From the NCBI GenBank assembly GCA_029448655.1, contig JACCLO010000049.1, forward strand, positions 1-64,000: 64,000 bases of DNA, given 5' to 3'. This stretch comes from Wolfiporia cocos. Its lineage: Eukaryota > Basidiomycota > Agaricomycetes > Polyporales > Phaeolaceae. Shown here piece by piece: positions 22,483 through 32,267 of this stretch. Under the pieces are notes generated by a model. That model was not told the origin of the DNA. It searched no databases and worked only from the letters and a program-made list of their open reading frames with translations. Within the stretch, counting starts at the first letter, position 1. Every line of letters starts with the position of its first letter. Made by a program: the position numbers and the translations under genes.

Positions 22483-25149
22483 ATGTCATCGGGTTTGAAA
22501 CGTCCCAGTGACACCCCATCATCACCACGCAAGAAGCCGCGTCCTCAATACAAAACTCTAAAGAGCTTAGTCGAGGAGGCAGCCAAAAAGGTCAACCGCT
22601 TGATTGAACATGTAAAAAAAGAGATATTGCCGCTTCTGCAGGAGGAGGGTCTTGGTACAGTTGGTGCTAAGCTCGCTATGAGTATTATGGGACTTGTGGT
22701 CAGTGCAGCTTCTGCTCCTGGAGAGAAGGAGTTGGGTGAAATGCAGTACTTGGAAGTACATATCAACATCCCAGATGATTACCCAGATATGGCAAGTAGG
22801 CTTGCTATCTATTCCTGACGTCCCTAGTCCCAAGCTGACATGCACTCAAAAGAGTTACAACTGAATGATTTGAATACACAATATGCGAACCTTGCCTTTT
22901 ATTTCAGGGTACTGCTCAACTCCCTCCCTGCACCATCAGAATTTGCCAAGACGGACGTGTGGGCAGACGTACAAAGAACCCGCGCAGCCATCTTATGTAT
23001 GCGTCCCGTTGAAAAGAGCGGTGTGCCGATATGCACGCTCCACGATGTCTTTCGTCTTTTCCGAATTCGACTTGGCACAGACCTTTCTTCAGCCACCGAT
23101 GACCCTATCGCGGTTGCCTCCATCCGTGCTGCCGCCTTATTGTGCAACGAGATGGGAAACCCGTTCGACGATGAGAACGCACGCACAGCGAAATTTAACG
23201 AATGTGTTCAAGGACTGCTCCCTAACTTTAGGCTCAACCACAAATTTTTTCCCAAACTCGACCGTGCCGTATGCAAACCGGATGCAACGTTGTTCATGGA
23301 CGAGGAGGAGATCTTCCCAGTTTGCCTGCGTGAGGACAAGCGTGAGGCGGGCGAAACTGACACAGACTAGACTGTGGGACTCACACTATAACCTTATAGA
23401 CGACTTGAAGATGTTGCAGAAGGTTGGTGAGGAGGCTAGTGGGCGCAAGCAGAGATGGTATGTAACTGTGCGAATGCAGAGAACAAATCTAAGGCTTATC
23501 CGCAGTGATAGCCCTACTTATATACATGTTTTGTTTGGTTACCGGTAAGGGAGCCAAACATGAAGGTGGTCTGTGCGCAGACATAACTAATATGGTTTAG
23601 TCGTAAACTACCATAGACCATGTGCGCCGGTAATGGCCGCACCAGTAAGATCGTTTGTTTGGACCGTAGGTCCATGTTGTGGAAGTGGCTGTAGCTACGT
23701 TAGTAAGCCATGCATGTGATTATTATATTCCGGGATCGGGATATGAGTAATCGTAAGGTCATTGGCATGTGATAACGAGCGGGCCGCTTATCCAATTGTA
23801 CTGACATAGCCCGGTATCGGGATATGAGTAAGGCGCGTGACACCGGAGGTTAGTCCGCTGAGTCATTGACGCGTACAAGCGTGTTATGTACGTGTTGTTA
23901 TGACAAGTGGACGTATACCGCGTTGTGTACGTGTTGTTTGGTTGCGTGTACGTGTAGACGGGCGCTTAGCAGCGTAAATGTCTACAAGGTTGTAGAAATA
24001 CCAGATAAATAGGTAAAAATACGGGAAAAATAGTGGCATGTCCCAAATCTGTGACAGAAACTGGCTATGACGTCTACATGCAAGTGGCGCACGACTACTC
24101 GATTGTGGTCAAAACTCTTCGATGTGCATGAAGGCGGGTGCACCAATGTTTCTCCCATGCTTGTTGGGTATGTACTTTGAACCAAACATACATGTTCTTG
24201 GGCGCCCTTATGATTATCACACAGGACCCCATCTGTCCATGCAGGGCGGTTTTTATGATGGAGAGGATTACATAGTGGAACCACTAAGTGCAATGTATTG
24301 TATGCTACCAGACGTCACCAAAGAGCGACAGAATCAGCTCGCACGGTTGCTGTATGCGCTCGCTAAAGGAGTAGAGGAGCTGAAGGAGTACGTTGCCCAA
24401 CACAATAATGCCACTGTGGGATCAGGTTAATGTCGTCCTACAGGCTGGCTTCATCAACCGCTGAACCACCCTCATTCCCTTGTGGCACCCCTCAAATCTA
24501 CTCATCCTGCACGCTGTATGCCGACACCGCTGCCGACACCGCTGCCGACAAACCAAGCACTGGGACCCTCACATTCAAGAAGCCTCTTGTCGTCGATCTC
24601 AACAACCGAGTGCTGTTCACAGCAACGTTGTCGACGACCTCTGCACGGGAGAAGTTGCCGGAGCAGACACCTGTGGTTGTCAAGCTTGTCAGCGGTTCCT
24701 ATGGCGAAGACATACATCGACTTCTGGCGAAGGAAGGCCTCGTGCCTACCCTCCATGGGTGTGTCTGCTTGGAAGGTGCTCCTGTTGCCTACATCATGGA
24801 CCACTTGGATGGGGATTGGAAGCGCTTACACGACCTCTTACGTGATTTAACCCCTCTGTGCCGTAAGGCTATACGGGAATCATTGGAGAATGTTCTGAAA
24901 TTGCTCAAGAAAAAGGGCTTCGTACACGGCGACCTTAGGTCGAGCAATATCATGGCGCGGATCGTTGACGAAGAAAAAGCGGAGATCAAGGTTGTCGACT
25001 TTGATTGGGCGGGCAAAGCCAGTCAGGTATTCTACCCTGCGATGCGCAACGAGTCCATCGGTTGGCCTGGTCGGCCCTGTGGTCCAATTGAAGCTGAGGA
25101 TGACCGCGAACTGCTTGATTCGTGGTGGCCACGAGAAACCCATGTCTGA
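22483..25149 (+). pseudogene. Crinkler-type gene: PD-(D/E)XK nuclease plus protein kinase, split by a solo LTR
   Basis: Exon 1 starts MSSGLKRPSDTPSSPRKKPR; a 57-nt intron (22796-22852) follows. The first domain has a nuclease-like core: KPDATLFMDEEEIF, then LREDKREAG, i.e. the D..ExK pattern of the PD-(D/E)XK fold found in Crinkler (CRN) proteins. At GAAAC (23353-23357) a solo LTR intervenes; reading resumes at 24057 as TGYDVYMQVAHDYSIVVKTL, so the joined frame is perfect. A one-base frame change follows near 24118, and another between VGSG and the kinase part at about 24428. The kinase-like domain (24430-25149) has PVVVKL (lysine), HGDLRSSN (catalytic loop), VVDFDWAG (metal-binding loop) and DDRELLDSWWP, typical of fungal Crinkler kinases, thought to act as intracellular effectors or in inter-strain conflict. 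Insertion plus frameshifts make it non-functional. Confidence 0.65.
23353..24061 (-). mobile_element. Solo LTR (699 bp, 23358-24056) inside the Crinkler-type gene
   Basis: Ends TGACACAG (left) and CTGTGACA (right) are the termini of an LTR in reverse orientation, flanked by the direct 5-bp duplication GAAAC at 23353-23357 and 24057-24061. Internal sequence is related to the partial LTR at 40405-40768. Confidence 0.85.
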
Positions 25150-25599
25150 TCGTTGTTTCAAAGAATGCTTCACTCCTCCTTCTCTCGCTACATTTGTATG
25201 TAGTTTCCATTCTCGATGTGACTATACCAGCAATGCATACAACCAAAAATACTACGGCTGATCATGGTTTCGGTGATTTGCAAGCGATGCATTGTTGCGC
25301 GCTGGACACCATGCAGACAGTCTGAAGTCGCATACGGAGGCATCAGATCAGCCACAGCCCAGTTAAATTAAATCCAGACACTGGCGGTGGTCCGTGCTTT
25401 CCTTTTTTTGCATTAGACATGTATGACTCCCTTGCACCTGTTTTGAATTATGTACCTTTGTCGTGATTATATGGGCAGCAACACTTGCAGATGTTCGATG
25501 GTGCAACAAGCTGCAAGGCCAGATTGTAATATTGCACATTGAAATCTGACGCTGTGTGCTGCATCGAAAGGCGGTATACACCGGCTTGAGATCCGAGCA
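25150..25599. other. Spacer between Crinkler gene and minus-strand relic
   Basis: Low-information AT-rich sequence; no gene, no LTR ends. Confidence 0.3.
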
Positions 25600-25779
25600 G
25601 TCATATGATTGCAACTTGTGTATCACGATGCAAATACAATCTCGAGCAATATGCCACAGTGGTCAGCGGTATGGATTGCATGACCCCAGCTCACATGTCT
25701 CTAAGCATGGTTTTAACGGGTCACCACAGGTTGATGATTCCTCATATATTGTATGGATATGTTGGCTCTCTGACAATGT

Positions 25780-26040
25780 CGAGAACGATTTGCATGTGGC
25801 TTCGCTCATTCTGCGGTCCATTCTTAATATACTTGGCTGTTGCAGATATGGTGACGTGGAAAATGGACGTCTCCCCCAGGTCCTCGCCGTACAGCATCTT
25901 AGCCAAAGCATAGTGGGGGATATTGTGCTTCTCGAGGTAGGCATTGATCTTGATGTAGTGAACGATTTCATTGATGCATTTGGTCTATATCACGTGCTGG
26001 TGTGGACCCAATACAATTCTCCAGCCGTAATGCAATAACC
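25780..26040 (-). pseudogene. Short coding-like relic
   Basis: The minus strand reads EIVHYIKINAYLEKHNIPHY, ALAKMLYGEDLGETSIFHVT and NERSHMQIVLDIV without stops over about 80 codons, more protein-like than the overlapping plus-strand frame of 160 codons. Family unknown. It could belong to the interrupted ORF that ends at 26137. Confidence 0.35.
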
Positions 26041-26136
26041 ATTGCACCAAAAGGGCACAATGCCAACTCTGTTGGCATCGGTGGGTCTCAGTACTTAAGC
26101 TATTATGGCACATGGTCGTGACATGCTCATGACAGT

Positions 26137-26408
26137 CTAGCAATACTGCTCCTTGATAATGATGCGTTTGACTTGGTCCGCACCCGTCCGCTCGGCCGAC
26201 ACATCCGTCGCACCAGAGTCCTCAACGGCCATGGAAGAGCTGTCAGCGTCATCTCCGCGTGCTTGCCCATGCAGTGTGAGACTCAACGTATAGTTGCATG
26301 CAGACCCTTTCCTCTTGCACCACGATGAGGGAGGAGTACTGTTAGAATCCCCCTGAGTCAGGTGCCAATTCTCAGGCAGCAGACACCAGTAGATCAGCAG
26401 CCCCTCCC
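26137..26408 (-). pseudogene. 3' part of a minus-strand ORF interrupted by Gy1 and a MITE
   Basis: Reads GLLIYWCLLPENWHLTQGDS ... QVKRIIIKEQYC to a stop at 26137. Its upstream part lies at 34861-34908 (SPWLFSRATQVGE) and 36658-37051 (NRILTLPSAALDFLTLHPIH), separated by Gy1 (duplication CTCCC) and the hAT-type MITE (duplication AAGTGGAT). Removing both insertions with one copy of each duplication restores one open frame. I do not recognise the protein; it is a hydrophobic/helical segment followed by a Ser/Asp-rich tail. Confidence 0.5.
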
Positions 26409-27115
26409 TGTTACGGGTCGAACACCCGTTCGTATATTCGAGTCGCGAATATAGATCGTTCTTCTGCACGTGGGCGTATAGCCGTATGCAAGGCAAATGC
26501 TCGTTAGATGCCTTCAAGTCCTAGGTGAAGTTCCTAGGAGATCGTATAATATCCAATACGCGTTAGAGGATATAATCTGTTCAGGTGCGAGTCGAATAGA
26601 ATATAAGACTCGCCTAAGTCCGAGAAGTCAGTGTGCACTTCGAGGACTTAGTCGTTTGGTTGCTCGAGTGAGAAATACTGAGCGTAGTTTCCTACGTTTG
26701 AGAACAAGTATAAGACTTCTTGTTTATACAACAAGGTCGAGCTGAAGAGCCTTGACAATAAGTACATGAGCTTTTATACTACGCTGGGTTTTAGGGGTCA
26801 AGTCCATCCCAGATGCCACCGCTACTATCTACGCTATAGTATCAAACGTTTGATAAGTATGTAGTGATGTATCCGAAACGATAGATAGGGATGATGGTGG
26901 TTGAACACCATCTATAAGCTAATAAACGATGAAGGTGAAACGGTGGCAGAGTTGGATCTGCCAAAGGTGAAACGCGCCCTACATGCTAATACAACTGGGG
27001 ATGCGCCCAGTAGAGTCACGAGTAGCCAGGGGGTTGGTTGCGCAACAAGTCCCTGTATCGTATTCGCCCGGTGGTGAGTTCTGTCGATATTCGAAAAATT
27101 AAAATAACCGTAACA
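26409..27115 (-). repeat. Gy1 3' LTR (707 bp)
   Basis: Nearly identical to 34148-34860 over its right half (one mismatch in about 350 bp), but with about thirty small differences in the left half. Confidence 0.95.
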
Positions 27116-27130
27116 TCAGCCCCTCCCTAG
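27116..27130 (-). other. Gy1 polypurine tract
   Basis: Minus strand reads AGGGAGGGGCTGA directly before the 3' LTR start TGTTACGG; the plus-strand primer site of reverse transcription. Confidence 0.7.
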
Positions 27131-28399
27131 GCATTCGTCGGCCTCGACGAATTTTCCAAGTTCCTCTCTTCAGAGTGCCTCGGCGTCCTGTTCATTGTAG
27201 ATGTCGCCGTTCCCGCTGAGGGACGGGGTCGTAGGAGTTCGCCATACGAAGTGTTGGCGGCATTCATTCTGTCAATGACCTGGTTGATTGAGCCCACAAG
27301 CTCTGCAAATATAGTCGGGGCAGTCGAGGATCCAGTGGCTAGCGGATCCGCACTGCCGACAGGGTTGTTCAGGCGAGGGCCTTGCTGGTACCCGTAGGAA
27401 AAGGGATATCTCTGAGATATTCGTTGTGTCGGTATCTCCAGTGGTGAGCGGCGCGGTGGAGGTTCCGTTGCGCCCATGTGGGTAAGGAGGCGGTGTCTCG
27501 TTCGTGCTCCCTCGCACCTCGCTCGAACTCCTCGCGGGTAATGCTCTGCACCGATGGAGATCGTCGAATAGGCGGCGTGCTATTCGCTCTTCGCTGTCGT
27601 TCTGGGGTAGCCCTAGGGCTCGTCGGGCGTGCAGGTGGTTCACGTCTCCCGTTGCCTCCCATACCAGGAATACGTGGCGTCGGGTCTCTAACTCCTGTTC
27701 GGCGGGCTCTCTGAGTCTTGGTAGGCAGTGGAAATAATACTCTATCGCCCTCCATAAAATCAAACGGCCTTGCAACTCGGCGTCGTTCGTCGGGGGTGAA
27801 AAAGCAGGCGGGTCGTGGTGTGTATTCGGGTCGACCGGGAGTAACGTGCTCGCGATCCTCGAAGTCGTTGAGCGCGTGTCGTAGTCGGGCCGTCGTGGTG
27901 GCGGCCAATCTGTCGATAAGTCTGTTGGTGAGTAATTCGAGTCCCTCTCTCTGCGCTCTGATCTGCCCCTCCATTCGGACAAGGTCCTCGGTGATGTTCT
28001 GGTACGAGCTGTAGACGTGTGTGAGGTCCTGCGCGATGTCGAAGAGGGCCGACCAGCCATCGGCTCGGCCAGCAAAAGGTCCCTCGGCCCTGTACCAGAG
28101 GAGGGCGTGTCTACTCTGCAGATGCTGGGGGGAGTACCTTCTTGGTGGCGTACCTCGCGGTCGGCCTTCTCGACGATCTGCATCGCCGGGGGTCGTGGTT
28201 CGGCGGGGGAGCTGGTGGCGAGTCGTCGACATACTATTACTGTCCTGTTTTCGAGTGTCGGGGTTGTCCTGACTCTCGTCCTGTGGTAGTCTTTTATCAG
28301 CTCCTTGGAGTGCTCCAAGTTCGCCTCGTCTTCCCATGAATTGTCGGCGTGGCATAGCCTTTCCACTTGACGAAGTATTGATGCTTCTTTCCTTTCCAT
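27127..28399 (-). pseudogene. Gy1 downstream ORF (third ORF) of unknown role
   Basis: After the chromodomain (the part DNSWEDEANLEHSKELIKDY is encoded in this frame at about 28350-28290) coding-like sequence continues for about 1.2 kb. One frame holds a helical region (SSYQNITEDLVRMEGQIRAQ, LLTNRLIDRLAATTTARLRH, RPFDFMEGDRVLFPLP); the other holds ILWRAIEYYFHCLPRLREPA, VFLVWEATGDVNHLHARRAL and a Cys-rich end (CRQCGSASHWILDCPDYICR, CGL) like a zinc knuckle. A frame change near 27710 seems needed to join them. Similar extra ORFs sit in the same place in other Agaricomycete Gypsy elements as I recall; function unknown. Confidence 0.5.
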
Positions 28400-28854
28400 C
28401 TGTCAGCCAAGATGGCTTCGACTTCGTATTCCTCCTGTCCCTTGATGATATCAGGTGGCGGCCGTAGGTAATTGGGTCCGTGCACCCTTGTTTCTTTGAA
28501 TGGTTTTAGTAAGGCAGCATGGAATACCGGATGAATTTTCCAGTTCGCCGGTAACTGCAGCCGGTATGTCGTGGGTCCCATCTTTTCTGTGATGGTGAAG
28601 GGTCCTTCCCTTTTTGGTGCTAGCTTGTTAGATTCGTAGGGGATGGTTAGGTTCTTTGCGTCGAGCCAAACCTTGTCTCCTTTCTCGAGCTTCGGTAATT
28701 CTCGGAGGAAACGTCCCGCCATTCTTTTCTGAGCTAGTTCGTGCGCGATGAATGCCATCTTTCGCGCCTCTTTGATCTTTTTGATCCTGTCAACTGCTGC
28801 CAGGACGTTTCCTACCCTGTCGTAGTCTGGGAATCCCCTTGGAATATAACCCAA
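28297..28854 (-). CDS. Gy1 integrase C-terminus and chromodomain
   Basis: In the same frame as pol, seven codons beyond the TGA at 28876-28878. It contains the integrase C-terminal module (GDKVWLDAKNL; LAPKREGPFTI; YRLQLPANWKIHPVFHAALL) and the start of a chromodomain (EYEVEAILADRWKGKKHQYF, VKWKGYA), which targets integration to histone-marked chromatin. After KGYA the frame shifts near 28350; the rest of the chromodomain is in the adjacent frame. Confidence 0.8.
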   Translation of the reverse strand: MGYIPRGFPDYDRVGNVLAAVDRIKKIKEARKMAFIAHELAQKRMAGRFLRELPKLEKGDKVWLDAKNLTIPYESNKLAPKREGPFTITEKMGPTTYRLQLPANWKIHPVFHAALLKPFKETRVHGPNYLRPPPDIIKGQEEYEVEAILADRWKGKKHQYFVKWKGYATPTIHGKTRRTWSTPRS

Positions 28855-28875
28855 GATTATTTCAAGGGGCGCAGG

Positions 28876-31800
28876 TCAGTTTTCGGTTCGCTTGGTGTTG
28901 TGCGCAAATTCGACGTCGGGTAGTCGTTGTACCCATTGGAAAGGGTCGTTCATGCAATAGATACGAAGGTACACTTCGATTTGTTGATTCATCCTTTCCG
29001 TTTGTCCGTCGGTCTGTGGATGGTACGCCGTACTCATCGCAGATTCCGTTCCCTGCAGCTTGCATAATTCCTTGAACAGTTTCGATGCGAACTGTGGTCC
29101 CCTGTCTGAAATGATCTTTCGGGGAATGCCGTATTGTGAGTATATCTTTCGATGGAATATTTCTGCGGCCCCTTCGCTCGTGATTGTTTTGTCGCATGGG
29201 GTGAGAGAGATGGCCTTGGATAGGCCATGGTCGACAATCACCATCATGGAGTCATATTTTCCGACTCTTGGCAGGTCGGTGACAAAATCGACCGAGCACT
29301 GTGAGAAGGGAAGGGCGTCCTCCCGTGTCGGTATTGGCTGTAAAGGGGGTTTTAGCGGGTTCCTATCAGGTTTCATCTGTTGACAGATTGCACAGCCTCG
29401 GACGTATTCCGGTATCATTGTTCCCATGTCAGGCCACCAAAAGTGGGTCTTAACCTGTACTGTTGTACCCCAGATCCCAGGGTGTCCGGCCGGGATCGTG
29501 TCGTGGTATTTTGAAATGACGTCCCGTCGAAGGCCCTCATCTTTTGGCACGTACATCCTGCCCCTGTAGAGCAGTATCCCATCCGTTTGTTGCCATTCAT
29601 CTGCGGTGGTTCTTGCGGGGAATTCGTCTGTGCCCCCTAGAGCACGGATCGCCTGTTCCGCAGATTCATCTCGATCGTTGGCGTTCTTGATTCGATCGAT
29701 GATCGGGATCTGGATTGCGTGGACGACGAGTTCATTTGGAATCATGGTGATTCCCTCGTTGTCTTCGTTGCTTTCGTCTAGGTGATACAACCTGGACAAT
29801 GTGTCGGCCATGACTAGTTTCCTCCCGGGGATGTGTTGTAATTTCAGGTCGAATTGCGAGAGGAATAGATGCCATCTCGCTTGTCGCCGATTTAGGCGCT
29901 GTGCGCTTCTCCAGTACGTCAGGTTCTGATGATCGCTTCGGATCAAGATCCGATGCGGTGCTCCTTCTAACAGGTGCCGCCATTCTTCTAGTGCTCGGAC
30001 TATTCCGAGTAGTTCGCGATCATAGATTTCGTAGTTCCGTTCTGTGGATGTCAGGGATTGTGAGAGATATCCCACTGGCCGTTCACGCCCCGTTTCATCT
30101 GTCTGTTTTAGCACTGCCCCTGTGGCAAACTGAGATGCGTCTGTTTCGAGGATGAATGGTTTCTCCTTGTCTGGCGTTCCTAGTGCGGGCGCCGTTGTGA
30201 ATGCCTGCTTCATGAAGTCGAACGCCTTTTGTTCTTTATCCGTCCACTGGAATCCTGTCCCTGTGACCGTTTTCGTGAGATCCACCAGGGGTCGGGCGTG
30301 CGTTGAGTAGTGATCGATAAATTTCCGATAGAAGTTTGCAAATCCTAGGAAGGATCTGACTTCCTTGAGATTTCGGGGAGTCGGCCACTCTTTAATCCTA
30401 TTGAGTTTCGCTGGGTCCATCTGGATGTTTCCTGGGGTGATGACTAGTCCTAGAAATTCGACTCTGTCGACACCGAAGGCGCATTTCTCGGGTTTCACAA
30501 AGAGATGGTTATCCACCAATCTCTGAAGGATTCGCCGTTCCCGTTCCTTGTGTGTTTTCTCGTCTTCTGAGAAAATGAGGATATCGTCCATGTAAACAAG
30601 CACCCATCCTTCGAAGATTTCTTCTTTCAGGATTTCGTTCATCATTGCCTGAAAGGTCCCGGGTGCATTGCACAATCCGAAAAACATAACCGTGGGTTCG
30701 TACAACCTTCGGTTTGTTTTGAAGGCCGCTTTCCATTCGTCTCCTTTCTTGATTCGCACGTTGTTGTACCCCGCTCTAAGGTCCATTTTCGTGAAAATCT
30801 TTGCTCCTTTTAGCTTTTCCAGGAGCTCCGAGATTAATGGCAAGGGATAGACGTTCTTTATCGTTCCTTCGTTCAGATATCGATAATCTTGACAGGGTCG
30901 TAGGCCGCTGTCTTTCTTTGGGACGAAGAAGAATGGTGACGCCATCGGGGATTTTGAAGGGACTATGAATCCCTTGGCCAGGTTTTCTTTTAGGAATTCG
31001 TCCAGCGCCTGTTGCTCTTTAGGCAACAGTGCATAGACTTTGCAGTCCTTCGGCACGAAATCGGGTTTTAATTCGATTGCGTGGTCCCATGGTCTCGACG
31101 GGGGGAACGCCGCTGCGGACTCCTTACTGAACACCTTGGTAAAGTCTAGTAGGTGTTTCGGGACCATTTCCTCAATTGTTCGTTCTGGTTCAGGGGTTTT
31201 CTGTGCGAATTCTTGGGACTTCGTCAGCGCTTTCCTGACAGCATTGATGATTTGTATCTTTGTTCGGAACTTCTTTCGTGTTTCCCCTTTCTCTCCTATG
31301 ATCCTAGGGTTATCTTTTGCAAAGCGTCGGATCGCTTCGTACTCCTCAGGAGTATAGAGCCGCTGTGCTGTTTCTTCTGGCTGGTCCGTAGATCCAAATC
31401 CTTTCTCCCCTCGTTCTGTTTCATCTAGGTCCTCGACCTCCAAAATGTCGGGGGTTAGGTGTCGTTCGAAAATTATCTGGGCTATTCGCATGCCCGGGAT
31501 AATTCTATGTGCTTTGTCTGAATAGTTGAAGACGATGGCTCCGACGTCTCCTCGGTAGTCCGAGTCTATGATTCCGGCCTGTACTACCAGTCCGTGTCTG
31601 AGGGTGTTGCCTGATCGTCCGGCCAACCTTCCATACGATCCCTTCGGGATCTTCATTTTTACTCCTGTGGAGACGAGTTTCCATCCTCCGGCGGGAATCT
31701 CGGTTTCTTCTGCAGCGTAAAGGTCATACCCTGCGGCTTCTTGGGTTCCCCTTGTCGGAATTTTCCCTTCTGGAGCAACTACCATTTCCACCGTATCCAT

Positions 31801-32178
31801 TTGGATCGTGGCTTCCGGTTTCTTTTCTTCTGCCCCTAGTATTGATCGTACATCGACTGTTTGGTCCTTCCAGTCGATTGTGGGGTTTTCGTCTTTTAGC
31901 CATCCATACCCTAGAATCATATTCTCTGTTCCGATCGATCCTACCAAGAATCGGACCTTTCGCGTTTTCTGGGTCTTCGGATATCGTAGTAGTATGGTGG
32001 CTTCTCGGTCTATTCGCCCATCTTTGTTTTCTGTTCCGTCAACATTTTTGACGATAATCGGGTTCTTCAAGGGTTGCGTGGGCACCTTGTATTTTTCTAC
32101 CACTCTGCTGTGGATCAGGTTTGACATTGCTCCTGAGTCGATTAGTGCATTGCACTTCACGGGTTTTGCCAGCGTCAT
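28876..32178 (-). CDS. Gy1 Pol: protease, dUTPase, reverse transcriptase, RNase H, integrase
   Basis: About 1100 residues from the first Met; the frame is open further upstream and overlaps the end of gag. Order: aspartic protease (ALIDSGAMSNLI, near residue 10); dUTPase (residues about 130-265: AAGYDLYAAEE, GRLAGRSG, AGIIDSDYRGDVGAIVFNYS, RIAQIIFER, GEKGFGS, i.e. all five motifs); reverse transcriptase (LLPKEQQALDEFL, TKMDLRAGYNNVRI, VYMDDILIF); RNase H (LETDASQFATGAVL); integrase (HPGIWG..CAICQQMK zinc site, DFVTDLP, ISDRGPQFASKL, HPQTDGQTERMNQ: the D, D, E triad). dUTPase keeps uracil out of newly made DNA. Ends at TGA 28876-28878, just short of the integrase tail. Confidence 0.95.
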   Translation of the reverse strand: MTLAKPVKCNALIDSGAMSNLIHSRVVEKYKVPTQPLKNPIIVKNVDGTENKDGRIDREATILLRYPKTQKTRKVRFLVGSIGTENMILGYGWLKDENPTIDWKDQTVDVRSILGAEEKKPEATIQMDTVEMVVAPEGKIPTRGTQEAAGYDLYAAEETEIPAGGWKLVSTGVKMKIPKGSYGRLAGRSGNTLRHGLVVQAGIIDSDYRGDVGAIVFNYSDKAHRIIPGMRIAQIIFERHLTPDILEVEDLDETERGEKGFGSTDQPEETAQRLYTPEEYEAIRRFAKDNPRIIGEKGETRKKFRTKIQIINAVRKALTKSQEFAQKTPEPERTIEEMVPKHLLDFTKVFSKESAAAFPPSRPWDHAIELKPDFVPKDCKVYALLPKEQQALDEFLKENLAKGFIVPSKSPMASPFFFVPKKDSGLRPCQDYRYLNEGTIKNVYPLPLISELLEKLKGAKIFTKMDLRAGYNNVRIKKGDEWKAAFKTNRRLYEPTVMFFGLCNAPGTFQAMMNEILKEEIFEGWVLVYMDDILIFSEDEKTHKERERRILQRLVDNHLFVKPEKCAFGVDRVEFLGLVITPGNIQMDPAKLNRIKEWPTPRNLKEVRSFLGFANFYRKFIDHYSTHARPLVDLTKTVTGTGFQWTDKEQKAFDFMKQAFTTAPALGTPDKEKPFILETDASQFATGAVLKQTDETGRERPVGYLSQSLTSTERNYEIYDRELLGIVRALEEWRHLLEGAPHRILIRSDHQNLTYWRSAQRLNRRQARWHLFLSQFDLKLQHIPGRKLVMADTLSRLYHLDESNEDNEGITMIPNELVVHAIQIPIIDRIKNANDRDESAEQAIRALGGTDEFPARTTADEWQQTDGILLYRGRMYVPKDEGLRRDVISKYHDTIPAGHPGIWGTTVQVKTHFWWPDMGTMIPEYVRGCAICQQMKPDRNPLKPPLQPIPTREDALPFSQCSVDFVTDLPRVGKYDSMMVIVDHGLSKAISLTPCDKTITSEGAAEIFHRKIYSQYGIPRKIISDRGPQFASKLFKELCKLQGTESAMSTAYHPQTDGQTERMNQQIEVYLRIYCMNDPFQWVQRLPDVEFAHNTKRTEN

Positions 32179-32267
32179 GATTACCGGAATGAAGAGGGAT
32201 CGATTCTTCTCGAACGAGGTAATTACATGCGCTGCTTTCTCGGAGGGTAAGACCGTGGGCTTCCCTC

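Noticed and set aside
23400..23548. Coding exon DDLKMLQKVGEEASGRKQRW as part of the Crinkler-type protein
   Set aside because: It lies inside the solo LTR defined by the GAAAC duplication; the host frame rejoins perfectly without it.
25556..26038. 160-codon plus-strand ORF
   Set aside because: No motif; the overlapping minus-strand frame has more protein-like composition, and the ORF length is within chance for this sequence.
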